Program-made: the position numbers and the translations under genes | Shown: in pieces, positions 42,398 to 50,292 of the stretch | Layout: each line of letters opens with the position of its first letter | Numbering within the stretch: position 1 is the stretch's first letter | DNA from: Nitrospira defluvii | GTDB taxonomy: Bacteria > Nitrospirota > Nitrospiria > Nitrospirales > Nitrospiraceae | Length of the DNA: 64,000 bases | Assembly: GCF_905220995.1 (NCBI RefSeq) | Contig: NZ_CAJNBJ010000021.1 | Coordinates: 1 to 64,000, forward strand | Reading direction: 5' to 3' | Notes under the pieces: model-generated | Databases searched by the model: none | The model's input: the letters and a program-made list of their open reading frames with translations, nothing else | What the model was told of the DNA's origin: nothing

Positions 42398-44623
42398 TCA
42401 GAACCGCGCCGTCATCATGAGTTCCACCGTCCTCGGGGCCCCGATCAGAACCTGACTGGGGTAGAACGGGTCCGCCCAGATGGCATAGGTCTTATCGAGC
42501 AAATTGCGGCCGCGTAGCATGAAGGTCATGTTCTTGTACGGAACCGAGACCCAGGCGTCCGTGGTCATGTAGGCATTGAGCCGGACGGCGTTCGCGTTAT
42601 CCGCGTAGCGGTGGCCGACATACCGGAACGCCGCGCCGAGATCGAACGGCACGACAAACGGCACCCGATACACGCTCCATAGATTCGCCATCACTTCCGG
42701 CACGTTCGGCGGCCGGTTACCGCCACGACTCGCGACGCTGCTGCCCGCCGACTCGGAGAAATCAGCAAACCGTGCTGATAGGACCGTAAAGTTTCCCTGC
42801 AATCGCCAGGCATCGGTCGGCCGGATGGCGCCGCTCAGCTCGATGCCCTTCGACGTCTGTCGACCCACGTTCTGCGCCGTCGTCAGAGTCGTTTGTGTCA
42901 GGATGTTCTTTCGATAGATGTCGAAATAGGCCACCGTCCACTCGGCCCGGTTGTGCCACATCTGTCCCTTTGCGCCGACTTCCCACTGCGCACCGGTCGC
43001 CAAATCAAAATTCTCCGCCGCCCGCACGATGAACACATTGGTCCCGACCGGATCCGCCGCCGTGGAGTACTGACCGTAGAGGGTCAACGTCGGCAGCAGG
43101 TCATAGACCAATCCCGCTCGCCAGGTCGTCGGATTGAAATCTCGCTCGAAACTGGCCGTCGAATTCAGCGCCCCGGATGCGCTGAACAACTTCCGGTCAA
43201 GGTCGATATGATCGTGCCGCAGGCCACCCACGAGTTTGAGCGAATCGCTAAGGTTGAATTGTTCCTCGACAAACAGCGCCGCAGTCGTGATCGTCGTCCG
43301 CTGCTCAGCCGAGGTGATCGATCCGAAGGACCCGCTCGGGATCGCCAGCGGATCGATGCTGTCTCCCCCGCCGAAGAAGCTGGGGCGGTTCAGATGCAGA
43401 TGGCTGAATTCCACGCCGATCACAAACCGGTTTCCGTGCTCAAAGAGCCGCTCCTTGATCTGAGCCTCCAGCCGATCGCCGACAATGTACTGATCATGCT
43501 GCACAAAGAACCGGTCTCGATCGATCAATTGCGTACCCGGATTGAACTGGTACGTCTCGGCGTTCTGCCAGTTGCGTTCGGCCCAGTAGTAGTAGGCCTG
43601 ATTGCGGAGTTCGATGGTGTGTACCGGCTGCCAGTTCGTCTTGAACTTCGTCCAGTAGGTCGTCGCACTCATGTCGGCATCGACGACATTGAAATTCTGC
43701 CGGAGAATCCGGCCATCGATCGTCCGGCCGTCGTTGGTCGTGACGACTCCGTTGATCGCCGACGACCCGGCAAACCCTCCCGGTATCAACGGAGTCCCCC
43801 AGTAGGGCACGCTCCGGTCGTGTGTGACGTCGAAGGAGAGCTCGAGGGTGAGGGAGGAGGCGGCGGCGTACAACAAGGCGCTCGTCAGGTTCCAATACGT
43901 ATAGGGCGACCGCTGCACACCGGCGTAGTGGTCCGCGCTCTGATAACTGAGATCGACACGGTAGTGGAGCTTGTTTGATCCCAGCGGCCCGCCGCTGCCC
44001 AATGCCGTTCGAAGCGTATTGAAGGAGCCGATGGACAACAGCGCATCGGTGACCACATGATCCTCCCGGAACGGACGTTTCGTCACAAAATTGATCGCCC
44101 CGCCCAACGCTCCCTCGCCGTAGAGCACGGATGCCGGCCCCTTGAGCACTTCGATCCGGTCGAGATTCCACGTGTCCCGCGGCCGTGATGTCATTTGCGC
44201 CGGCCCAAGGAGGAGACCGTCATACAGCAGCCGCAGTTGATTGTTCGTAAAACCGCGCATGGAGAAATTGACGGGGTTGCCGGGCGAGTCGCCCACCGAC
44301 AGCCCGGTGGCCCCCTGCACGGCTTCTGAGATTGTCCGAAGTCCACGCTCCTGCATCAGGGTCTGATCGACTACTTCCACACTGGCCGGGATCTCCCGAA
44401 TCGAGACGCCCAACCGGCTCGCCGACTGGCTGACCTCTTCCAAATGCAACGATCCCGTTCCGCCGGTCTGAATCGGTTGGTCTCGCACCTCCACCACCGG
44501 TAATTCCAGCTCCCCTGAACTTTCCATGCCACCGGATTCCGCCAAGATCGGATCCGACCCGATGGCGATACTCCCCACTAGCCATATGACAACACCCACC
44601 ATAATTTGACGATACTGAGTCAC
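42398..44623 (-). CDS. TonB-dependent siderophore-type outer-membrane receptor
   Basis: The start chosen is GTG 44623 (MTQYRQIMVGVVIW) because GGGGGAGGAG lies 6 bp before it, giving 741 aa. The signal peptide is followed by a TonB-box region (LELPVVEVRDQP), a plug (IREIPASVEVVDQTLMQERG, FSMRGFTNNQLRLLYDGLLL, RIEVLKGPASVLYGEGALGG) and a barrel ending in Phe (TARF). This is the FhuA/FpvA-type layout, so it imports a metal chelate. The small His-rich gene 94 bp upstream on the same strand suggests the two act together, perhaps on zinc. Confidence 0.92.
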   Translation of the reverse strand: MTQYRQIMVGVVIWLVGSIAIGSDPILAESGGMESSGELELPVVEVRDQPIQTGGTGSLHLEEVSQSASRLGVSIREIPASVEVVDQTLMQERGLRTISEAVQGATGLSVGDSPGNPVNFSMRGFTNNQLRLLYDGLLLGPAQMTSRPRDTWNLDRIEVLKGPASVLYGEGALGGAINFVTKRPFREDHVVTDALLSIGSFNTLRTALGSGGPLGSNKLHYRVDLSYQSADHYAGVQRSPYTYWNLTSALLYAAASSLTLELSFDVTHDRSVPYWGTPLIPGGFAGSSAINGVVTTNDGRTIDGRILRQNFNVVDADMSATTYWTKFKTNWQPVHTIELRNQAYYYWAERNWQNAETYQFNPGTQLIDRDRFFVQHDQYIVGDRLEAQIKERLFEHGNRFVIGVEFSHLHLNRPSFFGGGDSIDPLAIPSGSFGSITSAEQRTTITTAALFVEEQFNLSDSLKLVGGLRHDHIDLDRKLFSASGALNSTASFERDFNPTTWRAGLVYDLLPTLTLYGQYSTAADPVGTNVFIVRAAENFDLATGAQWEVGAKGQMWHNRAEWTVAYFDIYRKNILTQTTLTTAQNVGRQTSKGIELSGAIRPTDAWRLQGNFTVLSARFADFSESAGSSVASRGGNRPPNVPEVMANLWSVYRVPFVVPFDLGAAFRYVGHRYADNANAVRLNAYMTTDAWVSVPYKNMTFMLRGRNLLDKTYAIWADPFYPSQVLIGAPRTVELMMTARF

Positions 44624-44717
44624 GGCACTCCTCCCCCACGAGGCAGCTCGCCCCCTCCACTGCTTGCAAAGATGATGGCAATTGCTCCCGCACCGGCACA
44701 CACCGGGCGGGTCCACC

Positions 44718-45056
44718 TCACGCCGGGCCACCCCGACTCAGGTACTCTGCGCGTGACCGGATTGGGGGAGGAGGACCACGAACGGAAGGAAGCGACACTT
44801 CAAAGGATGCGCTAAGGACTTGACTCGAATCGCTCGTCGGCGCGAACACCTCCGCGACGCAAGAGGCGCTCCCTCCGGACACCTCGCCCGCCCCGGCTGC
44901 ATGGTCGAGCCAGGCGTGATCATCCAGGGTCGTGTGCGCCGGATTACCCATCAACAGTCCCAATTGGTGATCGAGCAGGACAAGGGGCAGCGGCAGTGCC
45001 AGCACCAGATACGCGAGCACGAAGCAGAGACGGATCATGAGGGTCGGAATGGACAT
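44718..45056 (-). CDS. Small His-rich membrane-anchored protein (family member 2), 112 aa
   Basis: ATG 45056 overlaps the stop of the upstream 86-aa gene (TGATG), so translation is coupled. An N-terminal membrane helix (MIRLCFVLAYLVLALPLPLV) leads to LLDHQLGLLMGNPAHTTLDD and HAWLDHAAGAG. The tail is Pro/Arg rich (VRGPPPP). It shares LLDH...LDDHAWLDHAA with the proteins at 45624 and 57731, and lies upstream of a TonB receptor. Confidence 0.6.
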   Translation of the reverse strand: MSIPTLMIRLCFVLAYLVLALPLPLVLLDHQLGLLMGNPAHTTLDDHAWLDHAAGAGEVSGGSASCVAEVFAPTSDSSQVLSASFEVSLPSVRGPPPPIRSRAEYLSRGGPA

Positions 45057-45316
45057 CAGAGGAACATTCCCAGACTCAGACCGAGCGGCAACCCCAGACG
45101 TCGCAACAATCCTTTCACCAGTCTCGTCCGCATGGCTTGCCGGACGGCCCGGCAGCGATGGCGCGCGGTGATTCGGAGCGCCGGTCCCGCCGGTGTGCTC
45201 ACCCCATCCGGTTTCACAACGTAGCGCTCTTGCGTGCGCCGCCGTTCCCGCATGAACAACCGTGCCACCAGACTCCGCCGATGGTTTCCGCAACAGCGGA
45301 ATTCATAATCAGACAT
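45056..45316 (-). CDS. Hypothetical protein, 86 aa
   Basis: ATG 45316 is preceded by AGGAAGGGGT at proper distance, which is stronger than for most nearby genes. The product begins MSDYEFRCCGNHRRSLVARL, is very basic and ends with a hydrophobic LGLPLGLSLGMFL. Its stop overlaps the start of the His-rich gene. The high Arg content means it could also be a chance frame; the coupling and ribosome site favour a real gene. No family was recognised. Confidence 0.4.
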   Translation of the reverse strand: MSDYEFRCCGNHRRSLVARLFMRERRRTQERYVVKPDGVSTPAGPALRITARHRCRAVRQAMRTRLVKGLLRRLGLPLGLSLGMFL

Positions 45317-45623
45317 GGTCACCCCTTCCTGCCGACTCAGCGAGACGGCCTATCAACGTCGGTTCACAACCGTCTCGCCTGTGAATAGTCACGGAATACC
45401 CGATCGTGGCCCTGATCTCTCAATCTGCAAATAGCGATTTGTGGCACACGACGACAGACACAACGGAGATCCGTCGTTCATCCGCTCCCCCCCGACGCAT
45501 CCAGCAAGCCATGGTCTTTAAGATGCGTGCGGTCTCCTCGAATGAATTGAGGCACGACGAGCCTTTGCAAGCGCTTGGTACGGCTTGCGTGACATCCGAC
45601 GTACGAATGAACGAGGAGAACTG
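45317..45623. promoter_or_regulatory. Intergenic region with hairpin and palindrome upstream of the receptor operon
   Basis: A perfect 9-bp stem GCGAGACGG (45340-45348) and CCGTCTCGC (45370-45378) could form in the leader of the 86-aa/His-rich/receptor operon. Farther upstream, CAAAT-agcg-ATTTG near 45428-45441 is a candidate operator half-related to the TGCAA...TTGCA box at 58460. No gene is seen here. Confidence 0.35.
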
Positions 45624-45926
45624 TCAGACAAGGGGTGGACCGCGACTCAGATCGGACTTGCGATAGAAGCCGAGCGAGGGATTCGGATGAATCTGGGGGA
45701 CCAGGGAGACCGGAAGATTCCTGGCCTCAAGCAAGGGCCCGCACTCAGACAGGCCGGACTCTGCCGCATGGTCGAGCCAGGCGTGGTCGTCGAGGGCCCC
45801 GTGGGCCGGGTCTCCCGTCAAGACACCCAGCTCATGGTCGAGCAGGACCATCGGCAAGGATAAGGCCAGCGTCAGATACAGGGGCAGGATGAGGATGCTG
45901 GCGCGAGAGGCGCGACCTCGAATCAT
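45624..45926 (-). CDS. Small His-rich membrane-anchored protein (family member 3), 100 aa
   Basis: ATG 45926 overlaps the stop of the FmdB gene by 4 bp (ATGA), so they are coupled. A membrane helix (ILILPLYLTLALSLPMVLL) is followed by DHELGVLTGDPAHGALDDHA and WLDHAAESGL. The C-terminus is SRGPPLV. The alignment with member 2 is obvious (PAH-x-x-LDDHAWLDHAA). It is probably membrane-anchored with a periplasmic His-rich part. Confidence 0.65.
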   Translation of the reverse strand: MIRGRASRASILILPLYLTLALSLPMVLLDHELGVLTGDPAHGALDDHAWLDHAAESGLSECGPLLEARNLPVSLVPQIHPNPSLGFYRKSDLSRGPPLV

Positions 45927-46243
45927 GGCGATTCCTCGCTCGACGAAGTATCGTGGCCGGGGAGCGGGCCATGACCGCAACCCTGGATATTGAGCCCGCC
46001 CCCGAAGATGTTCTTCACGGTCGCCGGAGGCGCTTGCGATCCTGCCGGGGCATCGGCCATCCCGGCGCTGCGCGCGACAAGACCAACCCCGGCCGAAAAC
46101 AGGGAGGGAATACGTTCCAAGGGAGCCCGACATATCACGCAATTCGTGACAGGGTGGTCATTCATCGACTGCCAAAAGGCGAATCGCTTCGGACAGTCGG
46201 CGGGCCCCCGGCAGTCGTGTGCCTGATATTCATAAACCGGCAT
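45923..46243 (-). CDS. FmdB-family zinc-ribbon protein, 106 aa
   Basis: The N-terminus MPVYEYQAHDC, with Cys at 11, 17, 35 and 38 (NCVIC), matches the FmdB putative regulatory zinc ribbon. Spacing of the first pair is longer than usual. The Gly/Pro-rich tail is GGLNIQGCGHGPLPGH. It lies 6 bp after the L33 gene. Its role in the family is not settled; here it belongs to the zinc-related operon. Confidence 0.75.
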   Translation of the reverse strand: MPVYEYQAHDCRGPADCPKRFAFWQSMNDHPVTNCVICRAPLERIPSLFSAGVGLVARSAGMADAPAGSQAPPATVKNIFGGGLNIQGCGHGPLPGHDTSSSEESP

Positions 46244-46249
46244 GATGAC

Positions 46250-46408
46250 CTATCGCTTTTCCTTGTGCGTCGCATGCTGTCGGCGACGCGCGCAGTATTT
46301 CTTCAACTCAATGCGATCCGGATCATGCTTCTTATTCTTCGTTGTCCAATAGACCGACATGCCCGGCGTCTCACAACCGGTGCAAGCCAATGCCACGATC
46401 TCACGCAT
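46250..46408 (-). CDS. rpmG: 50S ribosomal protein bL33 paralogue, 52 aa
   Basis: The translated minus strand begins MREIVALACTGC and has the L33 core VYWTTKNKKHDPDRIELKKY. The first zinc Cys pair (CTGC, residues 9-12) is present, but the second is reduced to one Cys (CARR, residues 39-42), so it probably binds zinc poorly or not. AAAGGACG precedes the ATG at 46408. It sits with S14, S18 and L28 paralogues, a set known to be induced under zinc limitation in other bacteria. Confidence 0.88.
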   Translation of the reverse strand: MREIVALACTGCETPGMSVYWTTKNKKHDPDRIELKKYCARRRQHATHKEKR

Positions 46409-46507
46409 GATGTCGTCCTTTGTCGCTTAGTAGTCTACGGAAAAACTCGATGATTGCGTCATACGTCGCATTTCGCGCACGGGCCGTGTCGCGTCAGAAT
46501 AGCCCGC

Positions 46508-46628
46508 AGGATGCGCAAAAAGGCCGTCCAGCAAGGCCGCAGCGAACGAAGAGGCGAATCGTACTTGTGCCGTACGGTGAGCCTCTGAGCGATGCGAGAA
46601 CGCCGCTGGCGGACTTTTTCCGCATCCT
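46508..46628. repeat. 121-bp imperfect palindrome, copy 3
   Basis: It has the same length and order of parts as copy 2. The arms AGGATGCGCAAAAAGGCCG and CGGACTTTTTCCGCATCCT pair. The core CCAGCAAGGCCGCAG leads to GAGGC/GCCTC and CGTAC-ttgtgcc-GTACG, ending GAACGCCGCTGG. It lies 1 bp from the stop of the L28 gene, as copy 2 lies next to its receptor gene. Confidence 0.75.
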
Positions 46629-46629
46629 G

Positions 46630-46866
46630 TTAGAACGTCTGGCCGGCCGCCCGCAGATCCGCCACCACGCGCGCCAGCCCCTTCTTATCGATGATTCTCA
46701 TGCCACGGGTCGACACCGACAGCGTGATCCAGCGGTTCTCATCCGGCAGGAAATAACGCTTCCGCTGAAGGTTCGGCAAAAACCTCCGCCTCGTTCGGTT
46801 GTTTGCGTGACTCACATGGTTCCCGGCCATCGGCTTTTTTCCCGTCACCTGACAATAGCGTGCCAT
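46630..46866 (-). CDS. rpmB: 50S ribosomal protein bL28 paralogue, 78 aa
   Basis: ATG 46866 with GGAGGA before it. The sequence follows L28 from the start: [46 protein letters not shown]. Only one Cys is present, so it lacks the CxxC zinc pairs of the zinc-binding form. It is the last gene before the palindromic repeat. Confidence 0.92.
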   Translation of the reverse strand: MARYCQVTGKKPMAGNHVSHANNRTRRRFLPNLQRKRYFLPDENRWITLSVSTRGMRIIDKKGLARVVADLRAAGQTF

Positions 46867-46902
46867 CAAGTCCTCCTGTGCTTCCCTTCATGTCCAGCCG
46901 GC

Positions 46903-48150
46903 TTATGCGCCGGCCGACTCCAGTTCCGGATCGGGCGCCTGTCGCGGAAACGGATCCGCCGCTACACGCCACTCGGCCAAACCCGGTCGCCATTCGTCGT
47001 CTGTCAACAGACATTCGTCAAGCATGGAGGTGAGTGAGATCTGGTCCATATTCCGTCCGATCACGACCAGTTCCTGTGTCCGATCGCCGAACTCGGGATC
47101 CCAGCCGTTGTCCATGCGCCGATGGTCCGCCTCGCCGTCCGGCCATTCCGTTTCCGGGATCGCAGCAAACCAGCGCCCGATCCACCGCACCGAACCGGCC
47201 CCACCGGCCTGCGACCAGAGGCCGATCAAGTCAGGCCTCGACGCAATCCAAAACAGCCCTTTGGATCGGAGCACGCCAGGCCACGTCAGTTGCATCGCGT
47301 TCCACCAGCGTGTCGGATGGAACGGCCGCCGCGCCCGGTAGACGAAGCTCGTGATCCCGTATTCATCGGCTTCCGAAGACTCCTCGCCGCGCAAGGTCTT
47401 CATCCAACCCGCCGCCTGGCCGGCCCGCTCAAAATCAAAGCGCTTGGTGTCGAGCAGCGCCGCCACCGGAACACGCCCTTGCTCGGCACGGAAGATCCGG
47501 GCCTCGGGATTCAGCTTCGCAAGAATCGCCTCCAGCGTCGCCAATTCTCCCGAGGACACCAGATCCGTCTTATTGACGACCAGCACATTGGCAAATTCCA
47601 CCTGATCGATGAGAAGGTCCGTAATCGTTCGCTCATCCTGCTCGCCGAGCGCCAATCCGCGCGCAGCCAGATCCTCCGCCTCCTGATAGTCTTTCAGGAA
47701 ACTGGCCGCATCGATGACGGTGACCATCGTATCCAATCGGGCCACCGTCGAGAGACTTCGTCCGCCTTCGTCCTGGAATTGAAACGTTTCCGCCACCGGC
47801 ATCGGCTCTGAGATCCCGGTCGACTCGATCAGTAAGTAATCGAATCGCCCCGCCTCCGCCAAACGCGCCACCTCTTTGAGGAGGTCCTCCCGCAAGGTGC
47901 AGCAGATACACCCGTTACTCATTTCCACCAGCTGTTCCTCAGTACGACTCAACGACGCGCCCCCCTGTTCCACGAGGGCGGCGTCGATGTTCACCTCACT
48001 CATGTCGTTGACGATCACCGCCACTCGAAGTCCCTCGCGGTTGTGCAGGACATGATTCAGCACTGTCGTCTTCCCTGCTCCTAAGAATCCCGACAGCACC
48101 GTCACCGGCAATCGACGGTCCTGGGAGGCCTGCGCCATCGTGGTTGTCAT
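46903..48150 (-). CDS. COG0523/CobW-family GTPase (metallochaperone), copy 1
   Basis: A 415-aa G3E GTPase. ATG 48150 has AAAGGAG before it. The P-loop is GFLGAGKT at 21-28, the metal-binding CICC at 81-84, the GTP-specificity motif NKTD near 180, and a CobW C-terminal domain from about 270. Such proteins hand zinc or other metals to client proteins, and Zur-controlled members are well known. It lies between the L28 gene and a divergent second copy (14 bp apart). Confidence 0.92.
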   Translation of the reverse strand: MTTTMAQASQDRRLPVTVLSGFLGAGKTTVLNHVLHNREGLRVAVIVNDMSEVNIDAALVEQGGASLSRTEEQLVEMSNGCICCTLREDLLKEVARLAEAGRFDYLLIESTGISEPMPVAETFQFQDEGGRSLSTVARLDTMVTVIDAASFLKDYQEAEDLAARGLALGEQDERTITDLLIDQVEFANVLVVNKTDLVSSGELATLEAILAKLNPEARIFRAEQGRVPVAALLDTKRFDFERAGQAAGWMKTLRGEESSEADEYGITSFVYRARRPFHPTRWWNAMQLTWPGVLRSKGLFWIASRPDLIGLWSQAGGAGSVRWIGRWFAAIPETEWPDGEADHRRMDNGWDPEFGDRTQELVVIGRNMDQISLTSMLDECLLTDDEWRPGLAEWRVAADPFPRQAPDPELESAGA

Positions 48151-48163
48151 CCTTCGACTCCTT

Positions 48164-49381
48164 TCATTCCGGATCCGTTTCATCCTCGCGCGATCCCGCC
48201 TCCTGCGTCGCCCGCTCGAAGGGGTCGGCGAATCGGCGCCAGGCCTCCTCGCCGAGCAAGAGTTCATCGGTGGTCAGCAGGCACCGCTTCAGCCGTGCGA
48301 AGAGCGTCTCCTGGTCGGCTCCATACCCTATACACGCCAGTTCCTGGCGGCGATCTCCGAACTCGATCGTCCACTGCGACTTCAGGCGGCGCAGAAAGGC
48401 CTCGTTGGTCGGCCACTCAGGCTGCGGCGTCGCCACCCACCAGTGCCCCACCCATTCGAAGTGCCGACTACCGGCCGTCTGCTCCCAGGAGAAGCAGCGG
48501 TCAGGCTGCGAGGCCAGCCAGAAATACCCCTTACACCGCAGGACACCGGGCCAGTCCTCTTCAACACAGCGCCACAAGCGTTCCGGGTGAAACGGACGGC
48601 TCGCGCGGAACACTCCAGTGCTCCATTCTTGCGATGACTCAGGCAGACTGTCGTTCCCGTCGATCAGCTTGGCCCAGCCGGGCTGGAAACTGATGCCGTG
48701 CTCCGCTCTGTCCCTCGGAGCTAGAATGCGCGCTGCCCCTGCTACCCTGTCGGCCGCCAACAGGACCTCTGCCTCCGGATTCAGATACCGGAGAAGCGTG
48801 ATGACCCGTTCACGGCAGTTCCCGTCGATCGCTTCACTCCGATTGAGAGCGATCAATGAGCAGTGCTCGATCTGCTCCACCAGCAGTTCCGAGAGCACCC
48901 TGGTATCGTCTTCGCCGCCACTCATTCCCCGCTCCCCCAACGCATCGGCGCTGCGAACGCCTTCCCAGACGGTCGCGGCATCCACGACCGTCACCAGCTG
49001 ATCCAGTCGCGCCAGCCCGGCGAGCGGCTCCTCATCTGCAATGGCATCATTGAAGACCGCCGCCGCCATGGTCGCTTCGACCAGACCTGAACATTCGACG
49101 ATCAATCGGTCAAATCGACGCATACCGGCGATGGTCAGAATTGCGTCCGTCAGTGCTTCGCGAAACGAACAGCTCGCGCACGACCGCATCAATTCGGCCA
49201 ATGACTCCCCCAACGAGTAGATGTCTATTGCGTGACCGGTCCCGTCGACCGCCGCCCACTCATGCTCGCTACGGTCGTGGAGGAGCAACGCCCATCGTTC
49301 GCTTCCCCGTTCGGCGACCCACTCCCGAATCACCCTGCTCTTTCCCGCTCCAGCACATCCGCACACCATCGTGACCGGCAA
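48164..49381 (-). CDS. Divergent COG0523/CobW-like protein with degenerate motifs, copy 2
   Basis: About 405 aa from TTG 49381; a CTG at 49411 with GGAGG before it would add ten residues and is a plausible true start. It shares the fold and C-terminal domain of copy 1 ([15 protein letters not shown] matches [15 protein letters not shown]). The key motifs are altered: P-loop [12 protein letters not shown] (68-71) for CICC, and LNRSE for NKxD. It may not bind guanine specifically and could be a partner or regulator of copy 1 rather than a GTPase. Confidence 0.8.
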   Translation of the reverse strand: MPVTMVCGCAGAGKSRVIREWVAERGSERWALLLHDRSEHEWAAVDGTGHAIDIYSLGESLAELMRSCASCSFREALTDAILTIAGMRRFDRLIVECSGLVEATMAAAVFNDAIADEEPLAGLARLDQLVTVVDAATVWEGVRSADALGERGMSGGEDDTRVLSELLVEQIEHCSLIALNRSEAIDGNCRERVITLLRYLNPEAEVLLAADRVAGAARILAPRDRAEHGISFQPGWAKLIDGNDSLPESSQEWSTGVFRASRPFHPERLWRCVEEDWPGVLRCKGYFWLASQPDRCFSWEQTAGSRHFEWVGHWWVATPQPEWPTNEAFLRRLKSQWTIEFGDRRQELACIGYGADQETLFARLKRCLLTTDELLLGEEAWRRFADPFERATQEAGSREDETDPE

Positions 49382-49455
49382 CGGACGCGATGAGATCTGC
49401 TCAGTCGACAGGAGTCACCTCCGGTATCTTCCGACTTCGAGCTCCCACCCCATGG

Positions 49456-49761
49456 TCACCAACTTGACTTCCGCACGCCGGGAATCTCCCCCTTCAGCGC
49501 CAACAAGCGGAAATCGATGCGCGACATTCCGAATCGTCTCAGATAGCCACGCACCCGACCGGAAATCCCGCAACGGTTCCGGACCCGCACCGGAGACGCA
49601 TTGCGCGGCAACGAGTTCAACCTGCTCTGGGCCTCCTGTTTCTCTTCCAGACTAGCGGCCTGGTTCCTGACGACTGCTTTCAAGGTTCGGCGTTGTTCGG
49701 CATACTTCGTCACCAATTGCTTGCGCTTCTCGTTTCTCAACTGGCTGCTCAATTTGGCCAT
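49456..49761 (-). CDS. rpsN: 30S ribosomal protein uS14, zinc-free form, 101 aa
   Basis: The full-length long S14 type begins [20 protein letters not shown] and ends with [20 protein letters not shown] and IPGVRKSSW. The 101-aa length and single Cys are those of the zinc-independent (C-) form, while zinc-binding S14 is about 61 aa with CxxC pairs. It could replace the zinc form in zinc-starved ribosomes. Confidence 0.93.
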   Translation of the reverse strand: MAKLSSQLRNEKRKQLVTKYAEQRRTLKAVVRNQAASLEEKQEAQSRLNSLPRNASPVRVRNRCGISGRVRGYLRRFGMSRIDFRLLALKGEIPGVRKSSW

Positions 49762-49802
49762 GGCTCTGTCCTCATTGGTTGATCAACCGGCTATTTTCCA
49801 GA

Positions 49803-50018
49803 CTACGATCCTTCCGACCCCGCAAACGGCAACAGCGCCATATGGCGAGCCCGCTTGATGGCCTGCGCGATCACCCGTTGCCGCTGCAAACTGTTGCCCG
49901 TCATTCGCCTCGGCAACATTCTTCCCCGTTCGCTCAGAAATCTCCGCAACCACTCGACATTCTTCCAGTCCACGGACGTGGTGTCGTCGATGACTCGACG
50001 CCGTCGTTCAGGTAACAT
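49803..50018 (-). CDS. rpsR: 30S ribosomal protein bS18, zinc-free form, 71 aa
   Basis: The S18 core is clear: SVDWKNVEWLRRFLSERGRM, LPRRMTGNSLQRQRVIAQAI, KRARHMALLPF. No Cys is present, so it is the zinc-independent form. ATG 50018 is chosen since GGGGGAGG lies directly upstream and the length fits; a TTG at 50054 would add 12 residues. It lies 41 bp before the S14 gene. Confidence 0.9.
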   Translation of the reverse strand: MLPERRRRVIDDTTSVDWKNVEWLRRFLSERGRMLPRRMTGNSLQRQRVIAQAIKRARHMALLPFAGSEGS

Positions 50019-50054
50019 TCCTCCCCCTTTCGTCGACACACGCAGCTCAGCCAA

Positions 50055-50267
50055 TCACCCCCGCTTCTCACATGTGAAGTCGCGCTCCTCGCATTCCCTC
50101 GGGCCCATTCCGATCCATGTCCCCTGCTGCACGGTAAAACACTGCCGACAGGTCGGGTCGGAAAACGGCGAGAGTCCCAGAATCCAATCGCGCGAGAATT
50201 CCCCCTGATATTCTTTGGGGAGAAACGCAATAAATCCTGACGGTGGCGTTGCAAGCGATTCAGTCAT
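50055..50267 (-). CDS. Hypothetical protein with Cys pairs, 70 aa
   Basis: ATG 50267 is preceded by GAGGAG. The product begins MTESLATPPSGFIAFLPKEY and has DPTCRQCF and a C-terminal ECEERDFTCEK, giving four Cys that might bind metal or form disulfides. No signal peptide and no family recognised. It lies between dihydroorotase and S18 in the zinc operon. Confidence 0.6.
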   Translation of the reverse strand: MTESLATPPSGFIAFLPKEYQGEFSRDWILGLSPFSDPTCRQCFTVQQGTWIGMGPRECEERDFTCEKRG

Positions 50268-50292
50268 CGTGCTCCTCATAGTCAATCGTTCA

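Noticed and set aside
49803-50054. Longer S18 from TTG 50054
   Set aside because: The ATG at 50018 fits the family length better; the upstream residues do not resemble an S18 N-terminus.
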